From: Lachnospiraceae bacterium
GTDB lineage: Bacteria; Bacillota; Clostridia; Lachnospirales; Lachnospiraceae
Direction: 5' to 3'
DNA length: 5,638 bases
Assembly (NCBI GenBank): GCA_017615375.1
Contig: JAGAAH010000194.1
Location: 1 to 5,638 of the forward strand
Below, piece by piece: positions 5,387 to 5,638 of this stretch. Below the pieces are notes generated by a model, which had not been told where the DNA came from, did no database searches, and was given only the letters and a program-made list of their open reading frames with translations. Position numbers and translations under genes: made by a program. Every line of letters begins with the position of its first letter. The first letter of the stretch is position 1.

Positions 5387-5638
5387 CTAGAATGTAAGTC
5401 CGGCTTCTCTTGCAGCTTCTGCAAGTGCCTTGACTTTTCCGTCATATTTGAATCCGCCTCTATCGAAGACAACTTCTTTGATACCCTTCTCTAATGCCTT
5501 CTTTGCAACAGCTGTACCAACTGCTGCAGCAGCTTCTACGTTATTGGTCTTATCGAGTCCGGACTTAATATCCTTCTCTAAGGTAGAAGCAGAGCAAAGT
5601 GTGTTACCTACGGTATCGTCAATGATCTGCGCATACAT
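5387..5638 (-). CDS. rplR: 50S ribosomal protein L18 (uL18), C-terminal 83 codons
   Basis: The visible part is the C-terminal two thirds of L18, which binds 5S rRNA with L5 in the central protuberance of the large subunit. [20 protein letters not shown] matches the segment that starts near residue 35 of the roughly 120-residue family. The [20 protein letters not shown] helix region and the strongly conserved end [20 protein letters not shown] follow, then EAGLTF. The ATG at 5636-5638 is an internal methionine where other L18 proteins usually have isoleucine (IYAQ), so the true start lies outside the window. The gene ends with TAG, and rpsE follows after 18 bases. The upstream neighbour, expected to be rplF, is not visible. 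Confidence 0.97.
   Translation of the reverse strand: MYAQIIDDTVGNTLCSASTLEKDIKSGLDKTNNVEAAAAVGTAVAKKALEKGIKEVVFDRGGFKYDGKVKALAEAAREAGLTF

Noticed and set aside
5636..5638. ATG at the window edge as the start of L18
   Set aside because: It would give 83 residues, and the aligned position in L18 is internal (the usual IYAQ), so the gene simply continues beyond the window.
1..5638. A hidden defence, mobile or otherwise new protein system
   Set aside because: Every supported reading frame is a standard ribosomal, secretion or housekeeping gene in conserved order, and no transposase, phage, toxin or CRISPR-like sequence is present.

Overview
The window is a piece of the conserved bacterial ribosomal-protein 'spc' operon and the start of the 'alpha' operon, lying entirely on the minus strand. 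In transcription order (high to low coordinates) it holds rplR (5' part missing), rpsE, rpmD, rplO, secY, adk, map, infA, rpmJ, rpsM and rpsK (3' part missing). Gene order, very strong GGAGG-type ribosome binding sites, a four-cysteine zinc LID in adenylate kinase, moderate A+T richness and overall protein similarity point to a Firmicute of class Clostridia. A Lachnospiraceae-like genome is the best guess, but the family cannot be fixed from the sequence alone.

Layout. From 5638 down to 2881 the genes rplR-rpsE-rpmD-rplO-secY are tightly packed (gaps of 18, 14 and 24 bases, then a 1-base TAATG overlap between rplO and secY). A strong hairpin followed by a short T run sits between secY and adk (2819-2865). 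adk and map again overlap by TAATG, and infA follows map after 40 bases. The 131-base infA-rpmJ gap contains an excellent extended -10 sigma-A-type promoter and a leader able to form alternative hairpins. rpmJ is a 37-codon gene whose stop codon lies inside a long near-perfect palindrome. It is followed by an unusually long 284-base gap before rpsM, packed with consecutive potential stem-loops and possible promoters. rpsM and rpsK then start the alpha operon.

How the genes work together. The r-proteins L18, S5, L30, L15, L36, S13 and S11 build the ribosome and IF-1 starts translation. SecY is the channel of the protein export machinery, adenylate kinase balances adenine nucleotides, and methionine aminopeptidase trims new proteins. 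The internal hairpins and promoters suggest that this single gene string is divided into separately tuned segments: r-proteins plus secY, then adk-map-infA, then rpmJ, then the alpha operon.

There is no mobile element, CRISPR array, tRNA or rRNA, and no sign of an unknown protein system. The genes are ordinary. What deserves attention is the non-coding DNA, above all the rpmJ-rpsM gap, a candidate structured regulatory leader of the alpha operon.
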